From Halichondria panicea (lineage: Eukaryota; Porifera; Demospongiae; Suberitida; Halichondriidae), in NCBI RefSeq assembly GCF_963675165.1, contig NC_087390.1, positions 3,855,175 to 3,919,174 of the forward strand: 64,000 nucleotides of DNA, written 5' to 3'. The notes under the pieces are model-generated. The model ran no database searches. It was not told where the DNA came from and worked only from the letters and a program-made list of their open reading frames with translations. Below are positions 44,370 to 56,490 of the stretch, piece by piece. A program made the translations under genes and the position numbers. Positions within the stretch are counted from its first letter, which is position 1; each line of letters begins with the position of its first letter.

Positions 44370-46993
44370 GAAAGGAAATAATAATTATACTTACAAATCC
44401 AAGCGTGTCTTTAAAGTAATTTTCCATTTTCTTGCTTGAACAATGGGTTTGGTTTGGGGTCTAACTACATTGACGTTGTTCTTTCAAATTGAGCTTTACA
44501 AATTGAGCTTTACTGTTTTCCTGTTTTCAACAATGTCGTCAATAGCAACTTGAGAAACACGTTTACGAGCTTCGTTATCATTATCCAAGCATGTAGATTA
44601 TCCAAGCATGTAGCTGTAAAAGTAAAAGTATGCGTGTCAAGGGCAGTATTATTATTAACTTAACTATAATTATAAGGATGGTGTATAAGAGGATGGTGTA
44701 TATAAGAGGATGGTGTATAAGTCTGCATACCACAACTTTACCTGTTGAATCCGACATAATGTCTAGCGATCCATGTGGGGTACCGGTATGAGATATCTCT
44801 TTCTGATACCTGCATCAGGATGATGTCTATTGTAGAGTGATGAGAAACTCTTGCATGTAACTCTTGCATGTAACAGTGCAACTACTTATCCCACAGCATC
44901 ATTTGAATGAACAAGATGGAGGTGACTTAGCAATTGTAGGATTTCAGACGTTTCATAATAACAACTATCCCCATTACAACATGCACGTACTTTTTGCTTG
45001 TACATTTTTGCTTGTACATTTTTGCTTGTACACCCCATGCTTGTACACCCCAAATACAACATACAATTAGTCCTTTGCCATGCTGCATGGTAGTGGGCGT
45101 GGTTTAAACTTCCTGGAAATCACTCTTCTGCACATGTCTACAATGAATGACTCTAGCAGTAGCAGTATCAGTTCAGCAGTATCAGTTCAGGAAGAAGAGC
45201 AGAAGTTTTGTGACACATTTATAGCAAGCAAAAATGATGTCGATGGTTTGATGTCGATGGTGTCGATGGTGAAAGTTTTTTAAGCTTGACGGAGCATCCC
45301 ATTGGAATTGTCAAGAAAATTCTCAAGCTTCAGCACGTAAGCATAATTGAATGAATAAATTCCTCCCTTTTCAGTGAGCTCCGTCAATCTGATTATTGGC
45401 TTGGACGTTTGAAATTGGATTAGACGATTGTGCTAAATTGTTTGATTCCTAAACGCAATCCTAAACACAAGGCCTGCTGCCATTTTTTGCATTTTTTGGG
45501 GTTATTTCCTTTACACACTGCAATAGAGTCTGAATTTCTGTTGTCTACACCTGAATTTGAGTGCAAGGAATTGTGTAAATAAAATGGTGCACTTTAGAGA
45601 AAACTTAAAAAAACAGCCAGCTGAGCCAGCCAGATGAAACAATGTACTAGGATCCACTCAAAATAATTCTGTGAGGAACTTGCGGTGAAGCGGTAATTTA
45701 CACACCTAGTTGCTACCAGTCAGCTTTGCACAATAACTGAAGTGGATTACATCATGCAGTGGATTACATCATGCAGTAAGTAAATCAGTGAAGTGACTTA
45801 TGCGGTGGACTTATGCAGTGCTCTCTAGTAAAGCTTGTGAGGCAATAGATAACTTTGTCAAAAAAATTGTCCCTGGGAAGCATTTCTGTTATTTCTCTGT
45901 TAGGGCTTTTAATGAGCAGCAGCAATAGCTAGTAGCTAGTAGACTTAGTGAAATAGTGCTTTGACAAAAAGGACCACCCCCACTGATTATGGGCGGGGCT
46001 TCATTTAAATATTTTCTTAGAGCTAGTGTTTCATTTCATCATAAAAGTTTTACACTATACACAGTAACTATACACAGTAAACAACAGCAGGACAACAGCT
46101 ATAAATGTCTCACCTGAGTAGAGGTTGAGGTGTTAAAAATTGAATCGACCAGGAGAAGACACCAAGTCCAATAGACCTGATAGGGACAGTATAATTATAA
46201 TAAATGTTACAAACTATTGAGAGATCTTGGGATGAAAAGCCTATCTTTTCTAGAAGTAGCAGGAGACAATGCTGGTGGTTTTGTACAATGTCTTGAAGTG
46301 ATCCCAATTCCTCGTGGTGGGTACACAGAGTGATTTATCTCAAGGACGTCAGCTATACAACCTGTATCTCGACCCTGTCTTCATAATTATTAGAGTGAAA
46401 AGTGTGGGGCACCAGTGGCTCTGTCTGTCTGAACTAAGGAGGAAAGTGTGTTTTGTTGTCACAGTTTAATACATTTAGTAGTTATTATAAGCTATGCGTT
46501 GTTATTATTCAGGGTGGACGCTTGTGGAACTGATGAAGGCATTCCAATACAAGAAGAGTCTGATGATGAGCTTTATGGATCTTGATAAACTTTTGCAGGA
46601 TATGCCTAGTACCAGCTACAGTTACTGAAACTGAACGTGCCCTGATGGATGGCTCTGAGCCGTGAGAGAGATGAAAATGATGCCTTCTGTAATTCATCCT
46701 GGAATAATCCTCCTGCTTGTGTAACGTACATGTGTTTACCGATTTCATGATAATCTATTGTCACCAGTGGGACATTATTACAGGACCCATTATTACAGGA
46801 CCCTACATGATGTTATTAAGCAGCAGCAAGCCTACCTGAAACCTGAGAGATGTGAATTTGACGAGATCGTGTGTTAGAAGACCTACTGCGGGAAACTCGC
46901 AAAAAGAATTTCAGTCCATTCAAGAGAGTATGAATGGAACGTTTTGTGCACTGTGCCGTGTTTATTTTCTAGACTTGGTTTGTGGGAGAAGTA
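44370..46993. other. Stretch without firmly supported genes
   Basis: Possible small exons include STMNDSSSSSISSAVSVQEE near 45,140, ACGTDEGIPIQEESDDELYG at 46,510 and LHDVIKQQQAYLKPERCEFD near 46,805. None belongs to a family I recognise. Tandem duplications are frequent (CTCTTGCATGTAA at 44,850, TTGTACATTTTTGC at 44,998, AGTGGATTACATCATGC at 45,738). Confidence 0.35.
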
Positions 46994-47390
46994 CACACAC
47001 ATGCGGCACACACACACACATGCAAACACACATGCAAGCACGCACGCACACACACACAGACACAAAACAACACCCACACACACACACACACACACACACA
47101 AACGCATGTACATGTACACACACACACCAACACACCAACGCACACACACACACAAACGCACACACACACACAAACATGCGAGCACGCACGCGCGCGCACA
47201 CACACATGCAAGCACGCATGCACACACACAGACACACAGACACAAAACACACACACACACAAACCCACACACACACAAACGCATGTACATGTACACACAC
47301 ACACCAACGTGCACACACACACACACACACACACAAACATGCGAGCACGCACGCGCGCACACACACACACACACACAGCACACACACACA
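46994..47390. repeat. Complex CA minisatellite 1, abutting a CACTA-like terminus
   Basis: CA runs are interspersed with recurring blocks ACGCATGTACATGTACAC, CATGCGAGCACGCACGCGCGC and ACATGCAAGCACGC. The same blocks occur at 52,951-53,622, so the two arrays share ancestry. Long ORFs in all frames are artefacts. Confidence 0.9.
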
Positions 47391-47899
47391 CAGGAAAAAA
47401 TTTTGAGTTTCCTTTGCCTGCCTGATATTCCTTGAAAACACTTAATTAATTTCATGAAGAAGTATACTCATAGGAAAGAGCACGTTTTCTTTTCTGGAAA
47501 CTTTATTGGATGCATGATGTTTAATATTAAGTTTCCTATGCAGAAACTTAAAGCTACAGTATAGAAAAATTTACCCTAAATTCCATGTTTATATAGCAAT
47601 TCATAAATATTAGTTTGACAGAATAATCATATAATCGTATATAATAATCCACTTTGATATCAACGCAAGTTCACAATGCCAGCAGCATGTTTTGTTCAAT
47701 TGTCTATTCAGCACCAAACCCCCAGAAATCATCAGCAAAAAGGGGTGGCTTCGGTCTAGTTGAATTTTCTCCAATCACGTTTCTGGATTATGAAAATAAT
47801 GAGATTAATCACAGGTAATAAACCACTCACTCTTTTAATGCGATTTTGCCGACGCTAAGTTAGCTTCTTCCACTTTAGCTTCTTCCACTTTAGTTTGAT

Positions 47900-48720
47900 A
47901 AAAACGTCTTGCAGCATCTACATGCAGTGAAGCATAAATGTAATGATGTCAGTGGTTACAAGGTATATGTAGTGTGTGCCCCAAGGATATAGTACACGCA
48001 CAAGGAGGGATTTACAAGTAACTGATTCTCTTACTGTTATAGCAGCCACATGTGAATTAATTGCCCTCATTTCTGACACCAGTTTTCGCAAAATATTTTG
48101 ATTCACAGGGTCAGTGAAGCGTTTTCTATCATAATAATCATGAGTAATTAACAGAAGGGAAAGGGAACTTCTTACTTTGTATCGAATTCTCTCGATTCAT
48201 AATCCAACAGAACCTTGTATACTTCTCGTAGCTCATGCTATAAACATGTAAAACATCATTGTACAGCAACAATAATGCTAGCTAGTATCCATGACATCAA
48301 AAACCGGATATATAAAATTCTAAACGTACACATAAGATGACTCACCCTAACCCGTGTGGGAACACCAGAGCTGCCTGTATCTGTACTGGTCACTGTGGTA
48401 TCTCCGCTCAACGGCCTCTAGCCTCTTCTCAACGGCATCCAATATACCTGAGAAGCTTTTGCTAAAATATTAATCTTCAATGGTAGAATTTGCTTTCATA
48501 AGGATCTTCTGTTGGCTTTTACGCTTCTTATTGGATGTACAGCTACTGGTTCCTTTATTCAAAGGCAGATTTTCATTGGTTTCACTGAATAACCTTCTGC
48601 GATGCACAGGATTATCTAAGCCACCTGTATCGATGGTGTAGCATCAACAAGTGGGATAACATCTGAATCCTCAAGGTCCGAAGAGAAGAGCGCAGTACTT
48701 AAACAAGCTTCGGAATCGGT
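47900..48720 (-). pseudogene. Divergent companion gene of CACTA-like copy B, function unknown
   Basis: Minus-strand segments with plausible splice sites: GGLDNPVHRRRLFSETNENL, NLPLNKGTSSCTSNKKRKSQ, QKILMKANSTIED (about 48,470-48,640), a DAVEKRLEAVERR coiled-coil-like piece near 48,410-48,450, HELREVYKVLLDYESREFDT ending at a GTAAG donor (48,175), and DPVNQNILRKLVSEMRAINS, HVAAITVRE (48,030-48,115). The basic KKRK motif and coiled coil suggest a nuclear DNA-associated protein. It is transcribed away from the transposase, as in copy A, so a TE accessory protein is a reasonable guess. The family is not recognised. Confidence 0.4.
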
Positions 48721-48869
48721 ACCCATTGCAGAGTTCCCATTGCAGAGTTTGAGTGCAGAGATATAGATTGCAGCTGCCTTGCACCTGGAAAGTATTGCGC
48801 ATGCGCGTGGATCTAATAGCCAGCCCCACCTCTTTTTTCAAATTAATGCCCTGCACTGCATATGATCTG

Positions 48870-49400
48870 GATCTGAGCTAGCCTCGATTCCAGGCCGCTA
48901 AGAGAGAGGGCCTGGTATCGACTGTTTGCGCATGCGCCACGGGTAATTCGGATACCATTGTATTTTGCTCAGTAAAACAATGACGTCACAACGAACGGAA
49001 GTGGATTGTGGATTGAAGAAAGTGGATAGAAGCATTCTAATAGCTACCCTTAGCCTACTATGTTAACAAAGGACTCACAGCCTGCAACAGTGTGGATAAC
49101 AATCCTCTGAACGGAGGGGAAATGGATAGGCCACGCCCATCTGACACTAACCTTGGTGAAAGTCGACTCTATCAGAAAGAAATTGCTGCTGTAACCAATA
49201 CAGCTCTGTCTCTAGCTAGCTAGCTGACGTTATGAAGAGTATTCTTTGTGGGTATATGTTATTCAGGATATAATTCGGGTAAAAATTCAGTTTAATGGGA
49301 AACATTACGGGATTATTGTCCAATAATTTTGCGCATGCGCAAGCAGTCAGTAGCAGGCCTAATGTTTAGGCCTTGTGAAGGAGGCTAGATCTGAGCTAGC
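48870..49400. repeat. Foldback/MITE inside CACTA-like copy B
   Basis: CTAGCCTCGATTCCAGGCC near 48,880 and GGCCTTGTGAAGGAGGCTAG near 49,369 form imperfect inverted ends, with GCGCATGCGC near both (48,930 and 49,331). The ends match the foldback 3 family. No gene lies inside. Confidence 0.5.
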
Positions 49401-49470
49401 TAGCTACAGATATAATTATATAGACTATAGATATCACTGACCATACTCAAGCTTTTGTTACGATGGCTTA

Positions 49471-51912
49471 ACTCGAAAGAAAGAGAGTTGCATTGCACAG
49501 GTATACAGTCGGTCCTCACTGTGGAAAGGAACTAAGTCACAAGAAATTCAAGGAACACGAAAGATTGTACTATTGCACTGATGCTAAGAAGTGGTACACA
49601 GAAGACTTAATGGATAATGACCACAGTAGTAATTTCAGTAGTATTGAAGAAGTTAGTAACCGAGGTGAGTCTGACCCGTACCGATGCACAGAAATTGTGG
49701 ATTCTGATAAAGGTATAATAATTATAATAATTATTAATTATTATGTTGGATTGAGAATGATGACGACCTGGATGACCTCATTGTTGATGACCCTCAAATA
49801 AATCGTCTTGTGAGCTGGATTGTTGTTCTTGTTGCAGTGTTTCAGACAAAATTCCGTGTCACAGATATCTTCGATTCATTTCTGCAATCTTTAAGGCAAT
49901 GGCTTTTCTTTCTCCAAGAGTAGGGGCTCTGTCAGAAGCAGTTCCGCAATCTTTTTACAGGTTCAAAAGACACATGGTGACATTTATACCCGATTTCGAA
50001 TCTTTTGACAAAAATGTTTTTCACTCTACACATGTGATTCACTCTACACACGTGGTGAATGCCAGTCTGTGAAAAAGTGCTCATTCAAACCTTTTCCAAT
50101 GTGCTCTATTGAAAACAATTGTTTCCTCTAGTGGCAAATGCAGACACTATCCTTATCTCTTCTTTAGTATCATATCCGACGCTCATATTGAATTCAAACT
50201 TTATGCAAGAGTGTGAGTCAACAAGGAATCAAAGACGATCTGAAGTATGCACATATAGAGACGTTTATGAATTTACTAATTATAAAGGTAAGCCTTTTCT
50301 GTCTGAGCCGAATTGCTATGGACTACTTTTAAACGTAGACTGGTTCCAGCCATTTGACATACTCTGTTGGGGTTCTTTACATATCTACGAAATCGTTTCA
50401 AGATAAAGAACACCATTCTTGTTGGGGTCATTCCCGGTCCAAAAGAGCCATCTTTGATAATCAATACACTATAGTGTCAGACTTACTGGAAAGGGGTTTC
50501 CTTAAAAGGGGTTTCCTTAAAAGTATGGCTTTGCTACATTCTGCTGTGCTCTTTCATGTGACATACCAGCCGGGCGAAAAGTTTGTGGATTCTTAGGGCA
50601 TTCAGCAAATCTTGGTTGTACTCGTCTGCAAAACTTTTCATCCACCGGAATTATTCCAATTTTGATAGGGCGTCTAAAGAACTAATCAAAAACACCGTGA
50701 TGATATTCAAAAGGTGATGAACTGTAAGACCTGTACAAGAAGACACCCGTACAAGAAGATCAGAAATGGAGTTGAAATTAAGTTGTAGGTTTACAGTTCT
50801 CTTAGATCTCCCATACTTTGACCCAGTTCGAATGCTGCTCATTGATCCCATGCATAACCTCTTTATGGGTACGGCAAAGCATGTTGCAAGGGATATTTAG
50901 ATAGGACGAAATATCATTGATAGAAAAAATATACAAACTATTCAGCAAAGACTTGAGAAATTCCTCGGATTTTAGTCGTTTGCCTGTGACGATTGCACCT
51001 GGGACTTTTCTCACAGCAGAGCAGTGGAAAACTTGGACACTATAATTATGTCTCAATCTATTGTATCTTGCCAAATGAACAGTTAGAGTGTTGGAGACAT
51101 TTTGTCCTTGGTTGCCGAAAACTATGCTCGTTTGAAGTTTCTCATCACAATATCAGATGCACTACTTCTTCGGTTTTGCCAAAGATTGTATGGCACTGAT
51201 TCTCTCACTCCAAACATTCATTTGCACTGCCACCTTACCTTGTGCGTTGAAGATTTTGGCCCATTGCATCCATTTTGGCTGTTCCCATTTGTTTGAACGA
51301 TATAATGGAGTCTTGGGGAAGCAGCCAACTAATAACCATTCTGTGGAGGTTCAGCGGTTTCTTCAATTATTAACTCAATGTAGAGACTGGCCAGATGCTC
51401 ATTTGTTCAAAGATCTTCTCCAAAGGGATTGCAAATGTTAAGTATAGCCGTTGTCTTCCTCAAGAGGAAGTGGACTGTCTTATTCAATTGTACAAAAAGA
51501 TGTATCCTGAACTGTCACAACGTTTGAAGGATGGTGTACCTTCTATTATCAAGAAGTTTTCTTCCTTGGAGAGAAACGGAAAAAGAATTGATTCTGACCA
51601 TAACCACAATGCCAAAAATTCTTTTGTGATTGCAGAACCCCCGTTTAACTTTACAACCAGTGATCCAGCTGAACCAGTTCGACCTCGACCAGCAAGAATA
51701 AAATTTTTCGTGGAACACAGCATTGAAGTCCAGAATGAAAGTAAACCTCACTTATTCGCTTATGTGCACTGGCCTGGCCTATGGTGCACCCTGAGAGATT
51801 CGGAGTAGGAAAACCTGTAGAAGTATGGTGCAACGATTTATACGAACCCACTAGTCATAATTTACTTTTACCTGTAGAAAGTATTCGCAACAGAGCGATT
51901 TTTTCAAGTTGA
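49471..51912 (+). pseudogene. CACTA/EnSpm-like transposase, copy B
   Basis: Plus-strand pieces in order: N-terminal zinc-binding HCGKELSHKKFKEHERLYYC; VFQTKFRVTDI; LSPRVGALSEAVPQSFYRFK; TNYKGKPFLSEPNCYGLLLN with VDWFQPF; ILVGVIPGPKEPS; RKVCGFLGHSANLGC; FTVLLDLPYFDPVRMLLIDP, MHNLFMGTAKHVA (from about 50,795); LTPNIHLHCHL; FERYNGVLGKQPTNNHSVEV; and PARIKFFVEHSIEV to VGKPVEVWCNDLYEPTSHNL at the C-terminus, with a stop at 51,910. The DPMHNLFMGTAKH box is the CACTA-type core that includes a catalytic Asp. Many frameshifts and a duplicated AAAGGGGTTTCCTTA at 50,500 show it is inactive. Confidence 0.75.
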
Positions 51913-52950
51913 TAGTTTCAAAGAAGAGCAAGTCTTGATAATAATCCCTGTTTTAGAATAGTAGCATCTGTTTTCTGTTTTATAATTATAGATCTATAGC
52001 TTGTATTGTATTAATGTTGCGTACAGGTTATCACGTACGTACTGTATGTGTGTGTGTGTGTGTTTGTGCATGCATGATGAATTAATAATGAAACATCATG
52101 GTTATTTTCAGAATTCCTTTTGACGGAAACATTTGCTAAAACATTAGATATAATCTTAACTAAACTTCAATGATTTAACAAGTTTCTTCATTGGAATTAT
52201 CAGGTTTCTAACTCCGAAACAAAACAGGAAACCTGATTTACACGTTTCCTTAGAGATTTCAGGTCACAAAATGCAAAGGAAATACCACAAACGCACACAC
52301 AGGGGCGATTGTGTCAATGGGGGTGCTGCGTAAAATTTAGACCACGCCCATTTCCAGGGGCACGCCCCTTTTGTCGCCAACGCCCACTGTTTTCTAGATG
52401 GTGCACAGTACTGACAGTATAATAATTATATACAACAGTACAGTGCCATCAGCAAGCCAGAAGCTCAATTCGCCTGGGATGGCAAACTCTAGCCAACTTA
52501 AGGTATGTCAAATGTCAATGCAATCATGTCTAGTCGTAGAAGTGTAAGTGATGATAAACGATGATAAACGGATAAACGTTTGTTCCTTTCTATACATTCA
52601 TGTACCTCATGTACCTGGATCCAAGAACCTTGTTGTGCTGCATGTTGTGAGGCAAGCTCAAGTGTTTGATACAGCAAACCACTTCCTGCTGCGTAGCCTT
52701 ATTATTGAGCCCCTCCCCACTCTTTACTAGTTCCCATGGATATCCCAGTAACGATCGAAGAAAAGTAAGTTTTTTAGGCCAGTATAAAGTTATTGTAACT
52801 ATCACTATTAAGCTGTAGGTAGATAGCTGCAGTAAGTCCTTCTAGCCAATCTACTTGAGCTTCTCTGAGTCTGGATAGGGTGCTGGAGCACCAGAGTCTG
52901 GATTGGGGTGCTGGAGCACCCTAAGCACCACCCTGTGTACGCCCCTGCAC
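51913..52950. other. Spacer with right side of copy B and no gene
   Basis: It contains a TG run at 52,047-52,062, the GGAAAC-rich right side of copy B, and an unremarkable stretch from 52,300 with a possible small exon near 52,490. Tandem duplications (GATGATAAACG at 52,550 and GAGTCTGGAT-GGTGCTGGAGCACC at 52,865-52,920) are present. Confidence 0.4.
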
Positions 52951-53228
52951 CAATGTGCACACACACACAAACGCAACGCATGTGCACACACACACACACA
53001 CACATGCGAGCACGCACGCGCACACGCACACATCGCGCACACGCACACATGCAAGCACGCACGCACATACACACAGACACATACACAGACACAAAACACA
53101 CACACCCACACACACACACACACTACACACACACACACAAACGCATGTACATGTACACACATACACACAAACGCAACGCACGTGCACACACACACACACA
53201 CACACACACATGCGAGCACGCACGCACG

Positions 53229-53268
<40 letters not shown>

Positions 53269-53622
53269 CACACACACACACACATGCGAGCACGCATGCA
53301 CACACACACAAACACACAAACGCATGTACATGTACACATACACACACACACACCAACGTGCACACACACAACACACACACACAAACAACACACACACAAA
53401 CGCAACGCAACGCACGTGCATACACACACACTCACACACACTACACACACACACTACGTGAACACACACACGAATGCACACACACCACACACACACAAAA
53501 CACACACAAAACACCACACACTACGTGCACACACACACCCGCACACACACACACCCACACAAAACACACACACACACAAAACACATACACACACATACAC
53601 ACACACACGAATGCACACACAC
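52951..53622. repeat. Complex CA minisatellite 2, abutting CACTA-like copy A
   Basis: It is built from the same CATGCGAGCACGCACGC, ACGCATGTACATGTACAC and CAACGTGCACAC blocks as 46,994-47,390. It ends exactly where the presumed copy A terminus (CACAAGGCCAGAAGGG, about 53,619) begins. Confidence 0.9.
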
Positions 53623-54085
53623 AAGGCCAGAAGGGTTAGTTTACACCTTGTAAACTATGCAGTATACTTGAATTTACAACAAAGTTTACAGTGAGTTATA
53701 CTTCACATGAAAAGCTTGTAAACTTCGATAGATGAACCAGGATTGTACAAAATAGTTTACACCACTGAATATTTATTCTTGTAAACTATGTGTTTGGTCA
53801 ATACTTAAAGTATGACTGGTATCCCTTGATTAGCAAGTAAACTGCTGTAAATGAATTTCATGAATGCCAAAAATGGAATGATTAAAATAAATTTTAGCAA
53901 ACAAGTTCGAGTTCAGTTTGTAGGTTGAAGGTTCACAGTTGGTTATCTGCATGGAAAGAATGGGTACTCTTAACGCGATTATTTGTTTGCTTTATACCTT
54001 CAAGTGATTCTCCAACTGCAGGCTCTAAGCTCCTACAGCAGACAATAATATTATATATGTAGTTATTATCAGACACATTAATTAC

Positions 54086-55320
54086 TCACTGCCCATACTG
54101 GTGCATTGGAAGGTGCCAGAAGGATTTCCAACTTTCCGCACTTTCGAGACCTGGATTTGGCACTATACTTTTTTCCAGCCTTTTCTCCATGAATTCACCA
54201 ACAAGGATGAGAAACTCATTTTTAGACCTCCACTGAAGTTTGAGCCCATTTGGGTTATCTGAGTCGTCGGACTCCTCAGTCATATACAGGATGTTCAAGT
54301 ATTTATCGATCTCTCTTGGAGTCGCGACACTACCTCGCACAATTAAAGGATTACTTATTTTTGCAATACACCTTTGCAATACTATATTATAATTATGTAC
54401 TTATAATACAATACTAGATGCACTGTAATTATGAGACGGTTTATAAGTACTCAGACAATTACCACAACAATATTAAATTATATAACTGAAAGCTTACTCT
54501 TTCACGACGAGATCTATATTTCCGTTTTCTTGCTTGTTCCTCCATATATGCTGACTGTCTCTTTGCGGCAACTAATAAATTGATTTAGAGAACATTCAAC
54601 TTCAAAGCTCAAAACAAACCAACCTTTACTTGCAATCAGGCTGCTTTAAAATTTCCTGTACAATTTCTAACAAAATCCGTTGATTGGTGGGTGATGTCAA
54701 TCTAATTTTAAGAATTCATACTAGGTAAAAAATACCTTACCTTTCTGAGGTATTGTATTTTATTTGGAGACTTGCATACAGAGTGGATACCTTTGTCTGC
54801 GTATTAAAACAATAATAAGCAACAATAAACCACAATTACATACAACTTTACTTACAGATAATTCACTAGTGACTCTTTCGTTTTTGTTTTGCGCCTTCAC
54901 TACTACTCGAGGGAGATGTTGAACAAACTGGCTTTTTCTCAAGGTCCAACAACTTCTTTCCAGCAACGATGTCTTTGTTTCAAGTGATTTTTGGGTTTTG
55001 ATTACTTCATGTAGAAGACCTTGTTGTTCTTGTAGTAATGAACTACGTCTAATTCTTCTAGGTTGGCTTGATCGAGGAGTTGTATCATCCCGGCCCCAAC
55101 ATGACTCCTTGACCAACATGACTCCTTGATGAAATTGAACTATTCCTAGGAGTAGATCCAACATTTTCAAGATCATAATCTGATTCAGAGACAGGATCTT
55201 GATCTTGAAGAAGCATCCCTGGTTGATATCCTCTTCCAGCTCTTTCATTGAGGTCAAGCGGTTGGAGAGCATGTCGTTGGCGTGCTCGGGAATTGAGGGA
55301 AGTGGACTTGGTCAAACGTA
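54086..55320 (-). pseudogene. Divergent companion gene of CACTA-like copy A, coiled-coil protein of unknown function
   Basis: The minus strand from the right reads MTKSTSLNSRARQRHALQPL, then VSESDYDLENVGSTPRNSSI, STPRSSQPRRIRRSSLLQEQ and a coiled coil QGLLHEVIKTQKSLETKTSL. After a frame change come KLLDLEKKPVCSTSPSSSS and a basic GAKQKRKSH. A later exon at 54,086-54,379 reads ISNPLIVRGSVATPREIDKY, then EESDDSDNPNGLKLQWRSKN and FLILVGEFMEKRLEKSIVPN. A nuclear, basic coiled-coil protein fits a transposon DNA-binding accessory factor, but this is inference. A tandem duplication near 55,100 (ATGACTCCTTGA) breaks it. Confidence 0.45.
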
Positions 55321-55408
55321 GTGTTGATCTAGCAGTAGGTTAGTGACTAAGTAGCCCATCCCGCATATCAGCATCAATTTAGCCAATGGAATCTTCAATG
55401 CTTTTCAT

Positions 55409-55993
55409 GTGATATTTTTAATTAGGACACCACGCCGTCTCCTGTATTCTTATTACTGTACACTCACTACAAAGCTATACCCTCGACAAATGTTCTGTTA
55501 CCAAAGTCTCGTTTGCTCCCTACAAAATCTCTTCTCACGCCTATTTAGAAATCGCCACATGACACCTGGTACTCTAACGGATGTGTATGATGGTAGGGTT
55601 TGGAATGAGTTCCTAAACCCCCAAGGTAGACCATTTCTTTTGCTCCCTTATAACTTGGCGTTGACTTCAACCGTTTAAGCATACTACATACGCATACATC
55701 ACTGACAATGTTATCCTTGTTGGCATAATGCCTGGACCTAAAGAACCCAAGAAAAATGTGAATACTTATTTACAACCGTTGACTGAAGGAGTTGTGGACA
55801 GGTGTACCAATGAAAGTCGCCTCAGAAGTACATGTGATTGTCAGAGCCACGCATTTCCTGTGATATTCCAGAAGTATCAGGATTTGTAGGTCACCAAGCA
55901 TATCGTGCATGTTACCGCTGTTTAAAGACAGAGACCTTCGGTGAAAAAGCTGATTATACTGGCACGGATCGTAGTTCTTGGCCACCTAGGTTA
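55409..55993 (+). pseudogene. CACTA/EnSpm-like transposase, copy A, 5' part
   Basis: Plus-strand pieces: MTPGTLTDVYDGRVWNEFLN, PQGRPFLLLPYNLALT, ILVGIMPGPKEPKKN in broken frames, CDIPEVSGFVGHQAYRACYR, CLKTETFGEKADYTGTDRSS and WPPRL, where the RAG1-like element starts. The order equals copy B (GKPFLSEPNCYG, IPGPKEP, VCGFLGHSA), which confirms the family. The zinc-binding N-terminus seen in copy B is absent. Confidence 0.75.
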
Positions 55994-56033
55994 CACCGCT
56001 GTTTCACAACAATGAAATTTCACCACTTAGTTT
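55994..56033 (+). repeat. Left terminal repeat (long spacer)
   Basis: CACCGCTGTTTCA at 55,994-56,006 and ACTTAGTTT at 56,025-56,033 are separated by 18 bp. Counting CACCGCT as a heptamer, the spacer to the 9-mer is 24 bp. Copy 1 has the same spacing. Confidence 0.85.
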
Positions 56034-56365
56034 ATCAGGATGTACTACATGATTATGACAAGATAAACATTCCTTCAAAACCACAAGCCAGTAGAAATGG
56101 GTCCGGTCTTAGGAGTATCAGTATCCCCATGGGAAGGGGAGTTCCCAAGTATGTGTAAAATGTGGCTATGCAGGAAGTACAGACTCTGTACTTTCCATTG
56201 ATGGTAGTTTCATAAAAATCAGGCTATCTTAGCACGTGTTGTAGTTGCTTGTTCAGTACATGGTTTTGGGCAAGGTTGTATGGCGTCTCCAGTAGAGAAG
56301 CACTTCTGTCAACAAAAGCGTTTCTAAAGACAAGTAACAACCAGTACATTATAAAGGAAGCTCTC
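56010..56365 (+). pseudogene. Decayed open segment opposite RAG1L, possible second gene remnant
   Basis: Starting at an ATG inside the left terminus, both copies encode a similar plus-strand segment: MKFHHLVYQDVLHDYDKI here and MKIHHLVYQDVVHDYDKI in copy 1. Broken KPQ, GVPKYV and KTSNNQYII-like pieces follow, and an AG/GTATGT donor-like site lies near 56,367. It would be convergent with RAG1L, the orientation RAG2-like genes have in ProtoRAG-type elements. No kelch repeat or PHD finger is visible, so function is not assigned. It could also be shared non-coding terminal sequence. Confidence 0.3.
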
Positions 56366-56490
56366 AGGTATGTATTGATAGCTGCATCGTACTGTACTTT
56401 TTTCTTTTCAGCGAGTTAAAACCATTTTAAAATGACACTTTTTATTGTTTATCATACAGTACAGTTAACATTAACAAATAAAAAAATAAA

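Larger units (their letters stand above)
47389..52275 (+). mobile_element. CACTA-like DNA transposon copy B
   Basis: The left end is read as CACAGGAAAAAA (47,389). Recurrent GTTTCC/GGAAAC motifs lie inside both ends (47,410-47,550 and 52,090-52,275), like CACTA subterminal repeats. The right side shares 42 identical bp with 22,041-22,082, where an intact terminus ends CCTGTG. Inside are a transposase (plus) and a divergent second gene (minus). The right-most terminus appears lost. Boundaries are inferred. Confidence 0.55.

Noticed and set aside
46852..47455. Long ORFs (up to 190 codons) in several frames on both strands
   Set aside because: They only translate the CA minisatellite into His/Thr or Cys/Val repeats; there are no start context, introns or domains.
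48671..48856. Minus-strand ORF of 61 codons as start of the CACTA companion gene
   Set aside because: Its composition does not continue into the plausible exons, and it overlaps repeat sequence.
52808..53694. ORFs up to 263 codons on both strands
   Set aside because: Same artefact of the second CA minisatellite.
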